Source: Bacteroidota bacterium
GTDB lineage: Bacteria > Bacteroidota > Ignavibacteria > UBA10030 > SZUA-254
Reading direction: 5' to 3'
Length of the DNA stretch: 51,733 nucleotides
Assembly: GCA_030019075.1 (NCBI GenBank)
Contig: JASEHD010000005.1
Span: forward strand, 1 to 51,733
Below are positions 1-7,177 of the stretch, one piece after another. Position numbers and translations under genes: made by a program. Below the pieces are notes generated by a model. The model saw only the letters and a program-made list of their open reading frames with translations. It had not been told where the DNA came from and did no database searches. Each line of letters begins with the position of its first letter. The stretch's first letter is position 1.

Positions 1-293
1 GGCGTGTTGAGCAGGCATTTCGTATTGCCAAAAGCGACCTACAGATGCGTCCGATTTACCACTTCAAACACGAAATGATAAAAGCACATATCCTGATTTG
101 TTTTATGGCGTTGGCTGTTTGTAAATACATGGAATTGAAAACCGGACTATCAACCAAAAACATCGTCAATGTATTAAAATCAGTTACCGATGCCAGAATG
201 ACCAACGAATTCACTAACGAAGAGACTACTGTGCGCTCGCAGATCAATAAGAACACAAAACAACTTCTTACTCAATTAGGTCGGTGGTACTAA
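1..293 (+). mobile_element. IS4/IS1634-type transposase, C-terminal fragment (5-prime end outside window)
   Basis: The reading frame is open from base 3 and ends with TAA at 291-293. It reads VEQAFRIAKSDLQMRPIYHF and continues with a hydrophobic AHILICFMALAVCKYMEL segment. This resembles the C-terminal end of IS4-superfamily (IS1634-like) DDE transposases, where a YREK-like region with the last catalytic glutamate (here the E of VEQAF) precedes an RPIYH block. Only about the last 97 residues are in the window, so integrity of the element cannot be judged. I could not identify the terminal inverted repeat, expected just after 293. The family call is by motif recognition only. Confidence 0.7.
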
Positions 294-312
294 AAGGAAC
301 AAGTCGGGGAAA

Positions 313-609
313 TTGATAGATGCTGTAAGAGACGCTTTGGATAAAAAGGTTCCCGAAATAAGAGACTACGCAGAATCAGAAGGCAAAAAGCTTGGCGAAT
401 GTATCATTACAATCGAAAAAATGTACATAGAAGGAAAAATCTCCCAAGAACAAGCTCAACTATTACTAGACATCCAGAAGAATGCAATGCGTACTGTTTT
501 ATTAACTGTCGAAGGAATCGGCATTCTTGCTGCTGAGCAGGCAATCAATGCTGCACTGAACGTCGTTAAAGATACAGTAAATACAGCACTTGGATTTACA
601 TTGATATAA
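313..609 (+). CDS. Small protein of unknown function (98 aa), possibly truncated by the adjacent IS
   Basis: I do not recognise this protein. The only in-frame start is TTG at 313, preceded closely by a GGGGA run at 306-310, and the frame stays open back to a TAG at 277-279. The first 60 residues are charged and predicted helical (DKKVPEIRDYAESEGKKLGE). The last 35 are alanine- and valine-rich (GILAAEQAINAALNVVKDTV), which could be a weak membrane helix or an amphipathic packing helix. It begins 20 bases after the transposase stop, so it may be the 3-prime part of a gene interrupted by the IS. The poor start codon fits that reading. A hairpin at 751-768 follows it. Confidence 0.4.
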   Translation: MIDAVRDALDKKVPEIRDYAESEGKKLGECIITIEKMYIEGKISQEQAQLLLDIQKNAMRTVLLTVEGIGILAAEQAINAALNVVKDTVNTALGFTLI

Positions 610-704
610 TAAATTCACTTCTCTCTGAAGCTTAAAACTTTGTAGCTATTAGGAGAATAGTACTAATTATTAGCAAAATGGAGATGTCTCGTCTCCTTTC
701 TGAC

Positions 705-768
705 CGCCTCTGGGATCCCCCTTGTGGAGTGTTGTCCTCCCAACGCTCGCAAACCCGGAGGCGGGTTT
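705..768 (+). terminator. Structured intergenic element ending in a terminator-like hairpin
   Basis: The 610-962 stretch has no gene. It contains a nested inverted repeat: CGCCTCTGGG (705-714) pairs with CCCGGAGGCG (754-763) with one wobble or mismatch, and GTTG (731-734) pairs with CAAC (741-744) inside. An alternative hairpin AAACCC (751-756) with GGGTTT (763-768) is followed by TATATTTAT, which resembles a Rho-independent terminator for the upstream small ORF. The outer and 3-prime stems use overlapping bases and are mutually exclusive. Confidence 0.4.
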
Positions 769-962
769 TATATTTATGAGTAAGCGATTTTTAAATTGCA
801 ACCTTGACTTTTATTAGTGCGACAGGTATATTTCAGCACGCCGATCACGGTGATATTATTAATACCTGATGGGGATTGAGATGTTATACTTACAGTATGA
901 AAGAAAAGAGTGTTGTATTGAAACCATATAATAATAGTTAGCAGCTTGATGAAGGAGAACAA

Positions 963-2747
963 ATGACATACACGGATAGAATTTTTCCTACCAACAAAGG
1001 TTTGACAACTTACCTGGATGAGCTTCTGAATAAGAACTATCAGATTCCTACCTTTCAGAGAGAAGTCGTGTGGGAAAAGGAAAATGTAAAAAAGCTGTGG
1101 GATAGTATATACAAATTCTATCCTTTGGGCAGTGTCTTGATTTGGAAAACCGATCTGATGTTGCAAAACCATAGACAAGTTGGCGGTCATCAGATCACTG
1201 ACCCCAACTTTAATAGAACTGAATATCAATACATTCTTGATGGTCAACAAAGGACTACCTCATTGCTCACCTCATTGCATGGAGGCAGCATAGAAAATAG
1301 GCCGGGATTTGATCCAACCATTTATGTCGATTTGACAGTCCAAAGTGATAATGAAACCGACGATGAAAGCTATAGAAGCCGGTTCCTGTTTTGGGACGAA
1401 ATCGACGATAGAAATGGTGAAATACGGCAGAATGTTCAAAAGAGAAAGAGATACGATGCTGGCCTAATTGTGAAATTAATAGATATCAAGAACGGCTTTG
1501 GTACCGTTGAAAGGAATCTGGTATTAAGTCCGGACGGTGATTACAAGGACTATGATAATCCAGCCCGTCAAGAACTTCGAAGATTAAAGGAAATTCTCGA
1601 TAACTACCGCATATCTTTTATTGAAGTGAAAGGTATTCAAGTCGCCGAAGTTTGCCAGATTTTTGAGCGTATCAACCAAGCAGGTAAGCCTCTCAATATT
1701 TTCGATATTGTTGTGGCTAAGACATTCAAGCCCGCGAACAAAGAGGACACTGGTTTCTACTTGCGTGACCTGATCGACAATTTCCGGGCCACCAACCGCA
1801 GCACATTCTTAAGCATAGGTGATTTGGATTACCTGCAAACACTCGCTATCTTGATAAGCCGTTACGTAGATGGCTCGGGAGTGCGCAACATAACCGACCG
1901 GTATCTAAATGAAATAAAGACGGAACAAATACTGGCGATTTGGGAAGAAGCAAAGAATGCGATTCTTAGAACCTTCGATTTTTTTGAGAATCATCTCCAT
2001 CTCAAGACGCCATACCTCATACCCTTTCGGTATTTTTATTTTACTGTTGCAAACTACTTCTTCAAGAATGATACTCCGAACTACGATTTCCTAAAGCAGT
2101 ATTTCTGGCACTACAGCTTTCATAATGATGACCTACTGAGCAATACCACCCATCTATTTCAGCACATAGATTTCTTAGACAAGGAAAGGAAAAAACAGCC
2201 GTATCAATTCGGGCGATTTCTAATAGACAAAGAAAAGCTCCGTTCCTCGTCATATAGTTCAAAAGGGCGCCTCAGCCGTGCAATTCTCTCCCTTTATGCT
2301 AGTAAGCAACCAAAAGACTGGGAGCACTGTGATAGAGACATCTTAGTGCAGAATTACTTTTTCTCGACGGATAATCCGAACTTGCATCATGTCTTCCCTA
2401 CCAATTCTGAGTATGCCCTGAATAACAAGCACAATAACCAGATCGACAGCAACAGCTTGATGAACATCGTCTACATAACGCAAATCACGAACCTGAACAT
2501 AACAAATCGTAACCCGCTCGAATACATCAGGGACTATGATAAGCCAGAATTTGAATCGATAATTCCAAGCCATCTATTGCCGAAAGAGATACTGGAGTGG
2601 GCAAGAGCTAATGATATACCATCTAATGCTCTTGATATTTTTATCGAAAAACGTGTTGATGCTATTATTGAAGACCTGAAAAACAAATTACAGGGATTGA
2701 CATTTGATGTCATTGATACAAAGCAGCCAACAAGTCAAGGACTATAA
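963..2747 (+). CDS. DUF262 / GmrSD-like nuclease (anti-phage or type IV restriction family)
   Basis: The 594 aa product starts at an ATG with a strong AAGGAG ribosome site (about 951-956). The N-terminal DUF262 domain shows the family's QIPTFQREVVW block (residues 27-37) and the DGQQR motif (93-97), which in GmrS/DndB-like proteins forms the nucleotide-binding and hydrolysis site. Near residue 473 there is NLHHVFPTNSEY followed by asparagine-rich sequence, resembling the His-Asn nuclease motif of DUF1524. A single chain with both parts is expected to cleave modified or invading DNA, but the target is unknown. The gene stands alone between an IS remnant and an attC-like site, so horizontal acquisition as a cassette is likely. 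The domain calls are from motifs I can see; the defence role is inferred. Confidence 0.8.
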   Translation: MTYTDRIFPTNKGLTTYLDELLNKNYQIPTFQREVVWEKENVKKLWDSIYKFYPLGSVLIWKTDLMLQNHRQVGGHQITDPNFNRTEYQYILDGQQRTTSLLTSLHGGSIENRPGFDPTIYVDLTVQSDNETDDESYRSRFLFWDEIDDRNGEIRQNVQKRKRYDAGLIVKLIDIKNGFGTVERNLVLSPDGDYKDYDNPARQELRRLKEILDNYRISFIEVKGIQVAEVCQIFERINQAGKPLNIFDIVVAKTFKPANKEDTGFYLRDLIDNFRATNRSTFLSIGDLDYLQTLAILISRYVDGSGVRNITDRYLNEIKTEQILAIWEEAKNAILRTFDFFENHLHLKTPYLIPFRYFYFTVANYFFKNDTPNYDFLKQYFWHYSFHNDDLLSNTTHLFQHIDFLDKERKKQPYQFGRFLIDKEKLRSSSYSSKGRLSRAILSLYASKQPKDWEHCDRDILVQNYFFSTDNPNLHHVFPTNSEYALNNKHNNQIDSNSLMNIVYITQITNLNITNRNPLEYIRDYDKPEFESIIPSHLLPKEILEWARANDIPSNALDIFIEKRVDAIIEDLKNKLQGLTFDVIDTKQPTSQGL

Positions 2748-2750
2748 GGC

Positions 2751-2825
2751 TGCTAACAACCGCATCAACTCGGACTGGCAATTCCGCTGCGCTCCATTGC
2801 CAGCCGGTTATGCGGAGCGTTATGC
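2751..2825 (+). other. Integron attC-like recombination site
   Basis: A 75-base imperfect inverted repeat directly follows the DUF262 stop. Its ends are TGCTAAC (2751-2757) and GTTATGC (2819-2825), matching the R-double-prime (RYYYAAC) and R-prime (GTTRRRY) core boxes with minor deviations. Inside, CCGCAT-C-AAC (2760-2769) pairs with GTT-ATGCGG (2807-2815), leaving C2766 unpaired as an extrahelical base. The inner arms CTGGCAAT (2775-2782) and ATTGCCAG (2796-2803) close a 13-base loop. This is the architecture of integron cassette sites. No intI integrase is in the window. Confidence 0.7.
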
Positions 2826-2844
2826 GTTTAAAAGGAAGTTTCCA

Positions 2845-3264
2845 ATGAAGAGATTATTGATAGGTCTGCTTCTCTTACTACCTATACTATACCTGACATC
2901 TTGCAAAGAAAAAGCGACTGAGCCAAAGTCATCTTATGATATTTACGGAAGCTGGGTCTTTAAAGGGCACCATGATAGTATTACTGTGATGCAAAAAACT
3001 TCTGGTCTTGATTCTAACAATTATGGTTTTATCATTTATCCAGATGGCAACTTTCTTGAGCGAAAGAATGCCGGATGGTGTGGAACCCCACCAATATCCT
3101 ATGCAAATTATTCGGGACATTGGAAATCTAAAGAAACAAATACTCTAAAAATAGATGTGGGTTATTGGGGTGGACAAACCAGTTATATTATGCAAATAAC
3201 AACTCAGAATATCCGTTTTGATAATACAACTATTGACCGTATTGTAAAAAATATAGAATGGTGA
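2845..3264 (+). CDS. Small lipoprotein of unknown function (139 aa)
   Basis: The ATG at 2845 is chosen because AAAGGAAG lies just upstream (2831-2838) and a proper lipoprotein signal follows: MKRLLIGLLLLLPILYLTSC, with lipobox LTSC and Cys20 as the likely lipidated residue. A longer in-frame start at 2704 would run through the attC-like site and is rejected. The mature part contains YDIYGSWVFKGHHDSITVM and later a GHWKSKETNTLKIDVG stretch, which resembles small lipocalin-like or META-like beta-barrel lipoproteins, but I cannot assign a family. It probably sits on the periplasmic side of a membrane. Its place right after an attC-like site suggests a captured cassette or a gene next to a cassette insertion point. 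Confidence 0.6.
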   Translation: MKRLLIGLLLLLPILYLTSCKEKATEPKSSYDIYGSWVFKGHHDSITVMQKTSGLDSNNYGFIIYPDGNFLERKNAGWCGTPPISYANYSGHWKSKETNTLKIDVGYWGGQTSYIMQITTQNIRFDNTTIDRIVKNIEW

Positions 3265-3406
3265 TCCTCTCCAATCACTATTTTACTCACCACTCACCAA
3301 CTCAGCACTCACGTTCCTGCACTGTAATCATCCATGTACTTCTTCTGCTCGGCAGTCAGCTTGTCGATTTTCAAGTCCGCCTAAGGCAGATTGCCAATTT
3401 AACACC
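3257..3406. repeat. Direct repeat copy A (duplicated ahcY 3-prime end plus flank)
   Basis: This stretch repeats about 150 bases found at 4100-4250. Positions 3293-3356 are identical to 4151-4214 over 64 bases. Identity continues with scattered changes to about 3374, and a short block TTGCCAATTTA reappears at 3391-3401. To the left, homology reaches the ATGGTG just at the lipoprotein stop, with a 14-base gap. Together with copy B it brackets the toxin-antitoxin pair. Confidence 0.85.
3309..3406 (-). pseudogene. Remnant of a second ahcY 3-prime end
   Basis: Read on the minus strand this encodes GLKIDKLTAEQKKYMDDYSAGT and a TGA stop, the same C-terminus as the intact ahcY. The differences from the intact gene are synonymous (AAG/AAA, CTA/CTG, GGC/GGA), so this copy diverged while still under selection. 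A palindrome TCCGCCTAAGGCAGA (3376-3390) replaces about seven bases and shifts the frame. Upstream of it a short diverged NINGVKLA stretch remains, after which homology fades. Confidence 0.75.
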
Positions 3407-3504
3407 GTTGATATTACTAACCATTCTACTCTCGCTTTCTTTTAGAATTTGCAGTCATTTATATTTTTCTTAAATTGATTATATGAATGGTGGAAAGGAA
3501 TTAT

Positions 3505-3735
3505 ATGCAAATTTTTGATCGAATTACTTTTGACCCTCAGGTCATGGGTGGACAAGCATGTGTTCGTGGTTTACGTATCCCTGTCTCATTAGTTATCAAT
3601 CTCATAGCCAACAAGATGTCGATGAAGGACATATTGAAGGAATATCCGGATTTAGAAGAAGGAGATATCCAGCAATGTCTTCAATATGTAGCGTGGTTAG
3701 CGAAAGAAGAAACTCATTTATTGGCGAACGTGTGA
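3505..3735 (+). CDS. DUF433 family antitoxin
   Basis: The 76 aa product MQIFDRITFDPQVMGGQACVRG... matches the DUF433 (VapB54-like) family: a short winged-helix protein with the ITFDPxVMGGxxCVRGLRIPV signature that pairs with DUF5615 PIN-like toxins. The ATG at 3505 is preferred over the in-frame ATG at 3487 because AAAGGAA (3494-3500) sits five bases upstream. Its TGA stop at 3733-3735 is followed immediately by the toxin ATG at 3736, typical of translational coupling. Such antitoxins usually bind their own promoter, but no operator is obvious here. The pair is bracketed by the two ahcY 3-prime repeats. Confidence 0.85.
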   Translation: MQIFDRITFDPQVMGGQACVRGLRIPVSLVINLIANKMSMKDILKEYPDLEEGDIQQCLQYVAWLAKEETHLLANV

Positions 3736-4100
3736 ATGAAGTTCCTTGCCGACATGGGCATTTCCAATACGACTATTGCATGGCTGAAACAATTTGCCAT
3801 GACGCTCTCCACGTTCGCGAAGTCGGTATGAGCAGTTCTCCCGATAGTTTAATCCTCGAAAAAGCAAAAAAAGAAAATCGGATCGTTCTCACATGCGATC
3901 TAGATTTTGGAGCTTTGATGGCATCCTCAAAGGACAAGCTGCCAAGTGTTATAATATTCCGACTTGATGATGAAACCCCACAGAATATTAATATTCGTCT
4001 AAATGAGGTACTCAGCACCGCTTCAAAAAAAATAGATGAAGGGGCAATAATTAGTATTGAACAAAATAAATATCGCATTCGGCAACTCCCGATAAAATAA
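3736..4100 (+). pseudogene. DUF5615 PIN-like toxin, frameshifted
   Basis: The first frame reads MKFLADMGISNTTIAWLKQF, the conserved start of DUF5615 toxins with its early Asp. The continuation CHDALHVREVGMSSSPD...ILEKAKKENRIVLTCDLDFGALMA lies one base back in another frame. The switch falls at about 3792-3800 (CAATTTGCC) and equals one missing base; 365 bases span the gene, one short of 366. Without repair, translation ends after about 31 residues at a TGA. Both halves remain well conserved, so the lesion is recent, a sequencing error, or a programmed -1 shift; the short T-run is a poor slippery site. The family is a putative ribonuclease related to PIN domains. Confidence 0.75.
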
Positions 4101-4250
4101 ATGGTGCCCATCTCTGATCACCATTTTACTCACCAATCACTAACTCACCGCTCACCAACTCAGCACTCACGTTCCTGCACTGTAATCATCCATGTACTTC
4201 TTCTGCTCGGCAGTTAGCTTGTCGATCTTCAAGCCCATCGTTGCCAATTT
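4100..4250. repeat. Direct repeat copy B (native ahcY 3-prime end plus flank)
   Basis: This is the partner of the repeat at 3257-3406. It starts right after the toxin stop and runs into the last 28 or so codons of the intact ahcY. The non-coding part is rich in CTCACCAACTCA-type units (4125-4166), which recur at four other intergenic spots of the window. Confidence 0.8.
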
Positions 4251-5447
4251 AAGAGCGGCGATTTCCTGATCTTGCTCAACCGGAATATCGTACACTTTAT
4301 TCTCAAGTCGCTTGCCATGTTTGTGCAGCTCGGCTAATTTTAATTGTGACATGAACTGATTTGCAAACGACATATCCATTACTTCCGATGGATGACCTTC
4401 AGCCGCCGCAAGATTCACGAGCCGTCCCTTCGCAAGAACATAAATTTGCTTACTGTTTCTCAGAGTATATAATTCATTGTTCGGCCGAATTTCTTTGACT
4501 GACTTCGCAAGCTTACCGAGATGATTGAGATTTACTTCGCAATCGTAATGTCCCGTGTTGCAAACGATCGCTCCCTCTTTCATCGTCTTGAAATGACGTT
4601 CAACGACGACATCTTTAACACCGGTTGCTGTAATAAAAACATCACCGATCTTAGCGGCATCGTCCATCTTCATCACACGCATTCCATCGAGTGTTGCTTT
4701 GAGCGCTGCTGTTGCTTTCACTTCTGTTACAATAACGTTAGCACCGAGGCCTTTTGCACGCATTGCCACACCTTTACCACAATGTCCATAACCAGCGATA
4801 ACAATATTCTTCCCAGCAAATAAAATACTTGTTGCACGAAGAATGCCATCCAAAGTCGATTGTCCCGTTCCATAAACGTTATCGAAATCCCATTTTGTCT
4901 CAGCATCATTCACAGCTACAACGGGATATTTTAGAGCACCATCTCTTGCCATTGCACGCAGACGATGAACGCCGGTTGTTGTTTCTTCCGTACCACCTAT
5001 GACATATTTCTTTGCAAACTCAGGATGCTTGTTGTGGATTGTGAAAATCAGATCGGCGCCATCGTCAAGCGTTAGGTTCGGATGAATCTTCAATGTCTCT
5101 TCGATGCACCAATAAAATTCTTTAACCGACATACCGTGCCATGCGAAGATTGAAATTCCATCTGCAGCTAGTGCAGCGGCGGCGGCATCGTTCGTTGAAA
5201 GAGGATTGCATCCGCTCCAGCTTACCTGCGCACCTGCTTCGACAAATGTTTTCACAAGCACTGCCGTTTCTTTTGTTACATGTAGACATCCTGCAATTCG
5301 ATAACCTTTGAGTGGTTTAGTCTTGCGGTATTTCTCTCTTAATGCCATCAATACCGGCATTCTTGATTCTGCCCAAGCGATAAGTTTGCGTCCCTCGGCA
5401 GCTAATTTTAAATCTTTTACTTTGTAGTGACCTTTTTTGTAATCCAT
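4167..5447 (-). CDS. ahcY: Adenosylhomocysteinase (S-adenosyl-L-homocysteine hydrolase)
   Basis: The 426 aa enzyme hydrolyses S-adenosylhomocysteine to adenosine and homocysteine in the cytoplasm, relieving product inhibition of methyltransferases. Visible hallmarks are DDGADL near residue 130, the NDAETKWDFDNVYGTGQS substrate/NAD segment, and the Rossmann motif GYGHCGKGVAMRAKG that holds tightly bound NAD. It is the shorter form of the family, lacking the roughly 40-residue insertion of many proteobacterial enzymes. It lies downstream of metK on the same strand with a four-helix-bundle gene between, so SAM synthesis and SAH removal are probably co-expressed. I saw no SAM or SAH riboswitch in front of it. 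Its 3-prime end is duplicated beyond the toxin-antitoxin pair. Confidence 0.96.
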   Translation of the reverse strand: MDYKKGHYKVKDLKLAAEGRKLIAWAESRMPVLMALREKYRKTKPLKGYRIAGCLHVTKETAVLVKTFVEAGAQVSWSGCNPLSTNDAAAAALAADGISIFAWHGMSVKEFYWCIEETLKIHPNLTLDDGADLIFTIHNKHPEFAKKYVIGGTEETTTGVHRLRAMARDGALKYPVVAVNDAETKWDFDNVYGTGQSTLDGILRATSILFAGKNIVIAGYGHCGKGVAMRAKGLGANVIVTEVKATAALKATLDGMRVMKMDDAAKIGDVFITATGVKDVVVERHFKTMKEGAIVCNTGHYDCEVNLNHLGKLAKSVKEIRPNNELYTLRNSKQIYVLAKGRLVNLAAAEGHPSEVMDMSFANQFMSQLKLAELHKHGKRLENKVYDIPVEQDQEIAALKLATMGLKIDKLTAEQKKYMDDYSAGT

Positions 5448-5521
5448 AGTTTTGTGATTGGTGAGTAGTGAGTAGTCAGTTGTTAGTAGTTATTTATTAA
5501 TTGTTATAATGCTTGGTATAG
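5448..5521. repeat. GTGAGT-rich intergenic repeat
   Basis: Between ahcY and the four-helix-bundle gene the sequence reads GTGATTGGTGAGTAGTGAG and continues with more TAGT units (about 5456-5490). Similar units occur, mostly in the opposite orientation, at 3284-3310, 4125-4166, 5966-6008 and 30514-30545. It is a degenerate repeat family with no coding content. Confidence 0.6.
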
Positions 5522-5914
5522 TTAAATTATTTCCCGGTTTTTCTTGTCGCGTAAATAGGCAATGTAACCATTTATCTTCTTGAGTAAGGAGAATGCATCA
5601 TCCTTGAGGGGTAATGCAACCTCTTCTGATAAATATCTTTCGTCTAAACAAGTATTTAAATCATCAATTAATTCTTGGAGCGATCCTCGCGTTTGCCTCA
5701 AAAATTGTATATTTTCTTGATAATGAAATCTTCCATGACCTTCTGCAATGTTATTTGTAAGTGAAACTGAAGCTCTTCTAATCTGTTGGATGAGATTAAA
5801 TTTTTCAACATCAGGGAGACGGTTAGTTAGTGTGTACATCTTCTTTCTGAACTCTCGAGCAGTTTTATAAACTTCTAACTCTTCAAAATTATAAAAGTGG
5901 CGTTCCGCAATCAT
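5522..5914 (-). CDS. Four helix bundle protein (S23/IVP family)
   Basis: The 130 aa product shows FEELEVYKTAREFRKKMYTL at the start, then IRRASVSLTNNIAEGHGR and FLRQTRGSLQELIDDL. This is the signature of the S23-type four helix bundle proteins, first noted as ORFs inside 23S rRNA intervening sequences and now found widely in Bacteroidota as stand-alone genes. They form pentameric helical bundles; the molecular role is unknown. Here the gene sits between metK and ahcY and is flanked on both sides by GTGAGT-type repeats in opposite orientation, which suggests it is an inserted cassette in the SAM-cycle locus. Confidence 0.85.
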   Translation of the reverse strand: MIAERHFYNFEELEVYKTAREFRKKMYTLTNRLPDVEKFNLIQQIRRASVSLTNNIAEGHGRFHYQENIQFLRQTRGSLQELIDDLNTCLDERYLSEEVALPLKDDAFSLLKKINGYIAYLRDKKNREII

Positions 5915-5965
5915 TAATTTCCTCTCCTATCTTATAAATAATTTCAATCGTGACTAAACAATCCA

Positions 5966-6008
5966 TATTCACCACTCACTAACTCACCACTCACCAACTC
6001 ACCACTTC
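5966..6008. repeat. GTGAGT-type repeat between metK and the four-helix-bundle gene
   Basis: The sequence is made of CTCACTAACTCACCACTCACC-like units and reaches the metK stop codon at 5999, so the repeat overlaps the last codons of metK. It has opposite orientation to the repeat at 5456-5490 on the other side of the four-helix-bundle gene. Confidence 0.6.
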
Positions 6009-7162
6009 ACCGCTTTCTTCAGCAACTTTACAATATCCAATTTCTCCCAAGTGAATTCCTTTTCAGCTCTTCCGAAATGTCCGTAAGCGGCCGTTCGTGT
6101 GTAAATCGGTCGGCGAAGATCGAGACGTTTGATGATACCACGTGGTGTGAGGTCGATTGGTCCACTTTCAGCGGCATATCGCTTGATAATTTTTCCCAGC
6201 TCCACATCAGGAATGACTCCGGTTCCGAACGTCTGGGCATGAATTGAAACTGGTTCCTTTATGCCAATAGCATATGCCACCTGAATCAAGCACTCACTTG
6301 CCAAGCCGGCTGCGACAATATTCTTTGCAAGATGACGAGCAGCATAAGCAGCGCTTCGATCTACTTTTGTGGGATCTTTTCCGGAAAAAGCACCACCGCC
6401 GTGAGGCGCACGTCCACCATAGGTATCTACGACAATCTTTCTACCTGTCAAACCACTGTCACCGTGCGGTCCGCCAATTTCGAACATACCGGTCGGGTTG
6501 ACAAAATAGCGTGTTTTCTTGTCGAGCATATCTTCGGGGACAACATGCTTCACAACATGTTCAATAACATCATCTTTAATTCTTTTCTGCGATACTTTCG
6601 GTGAGTGTTGCGTGGATACAACAATTGTATGAACACGAATTGGTTTCTTCCCTTCATACTCAATTGTTACTTGAGATTTTGCATCCGGGCGAATGTACGG
6701 CATTAAACCGTTTTCAAGTTTCCGTATATCGGCTAATCGCTTTACAAGTTTGTGGGCATACATGATAGGCATAGGCATTAATTCGGGTGTTTCAGTACAA
6801 GCATAACCGAACATCATTCCCTGATCGCCGGCGCCCCCTGTATCAACACCCTGTGCGATATCAGGTGATTGTGAATGGAGCGTCGACAACACAGCACATG
6901 AATCGGCATCGAAACCAACACCGGCTTCCGTGTAACCGATCCCCTTTATAACTTCACGAACAACTTTTTGTACATCGACATAACCTTTCGTTGTAACTTC
7001 ACCGCCGACTAATACAAGTCCTGTGGTTACAAAACATTCGCACGCAACCCGCGACGCGGGGTCTTGTGAAAAAAGAGAATCAAGAACAGCATCCGAAAGT
7101 TGATCACATACTTTATCCGGATGCCCCTCAGATACTGATTCAGAAGTAAAAAGATACGACAT
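5999..7162 (-). CDS. metK: S-adenosylmethionine synthetase
   Basis: The 387 aa enzyme makes SAM from methionine and ATP. Visible motifs are GHPDKVCDQ (ATP/methionine site near the N-terminus), [12 protein letters not shown] (the signature hexapeptide region) and the glycine-rich [19 protein letters not shown] near the C-terminal third. Length is normal for bacterial MetK. It lies 15 bases downstream of the nucleotidyltransferase gene and upstream of the four-helix-bundle gene and ahcY, all on the minus strand, so a single transcript is possible. The C-terminal codons run into a GTGAGT-type repeat (LKKAVKW then stop), so the last few residues may have been remodelled by the repeat. Confidence 0.97.
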   Translation of the reverse strand: MSYLFTSESVSEGHPDKVCDQLSDAVLDSLFSQDPASRVACECFVTTGLVLVGGEVTTKGYVDVQKVVREVIKGIGYTEAGVGFDADSCAVLSTLHSQSPDIAQGVDTGGAGDQGMMFGYACTETPELMPMPIMYAHKLVKRLADIRKLENGLMPYIRPDAKSQVTIEYEGKKPIRVHTIVVSTQHSPKVSQKRIKDDVIEHVVKHVVPEDMLDKKTRYFVNPTGMFEIGGPHGDSGLTGRKIVVDTYGGRAPHGGGAFSGKDPTKVDRSAAYAARHLAKNIVAAGLASECLIQVAYAIGIKEPVSIHAQTFGTGVIPDVELGKIIKRYAAESGPIDLTPRGIIKRLDLRRPIYTRTAAYGHFGRAEKEFTWEKLDIVKLLKKAVKW

Positions 7163-7177
7163 GAAATTTTCCTATGA

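Noticed and set aside
774-1250. 158-codon frame on the minus strand over the DUF262 start
   Set aside because: It overlaps the start of a clearly coding gene and shows no family pattern; the DUF262 frame has a strong ribosome site and motifs.
2704-2844. Longer start for the small lipoprotein
   Set aside because: It would translate the attC-like site and hide a typical lipoprotein signal that starts at 2845 with its own ribosome site.
3258-3473. 71-codon frame after the lipoprotein gene
   Set aside because: It reads antisense to the duplicated ahcY end and has no ribosome site or family pattern.
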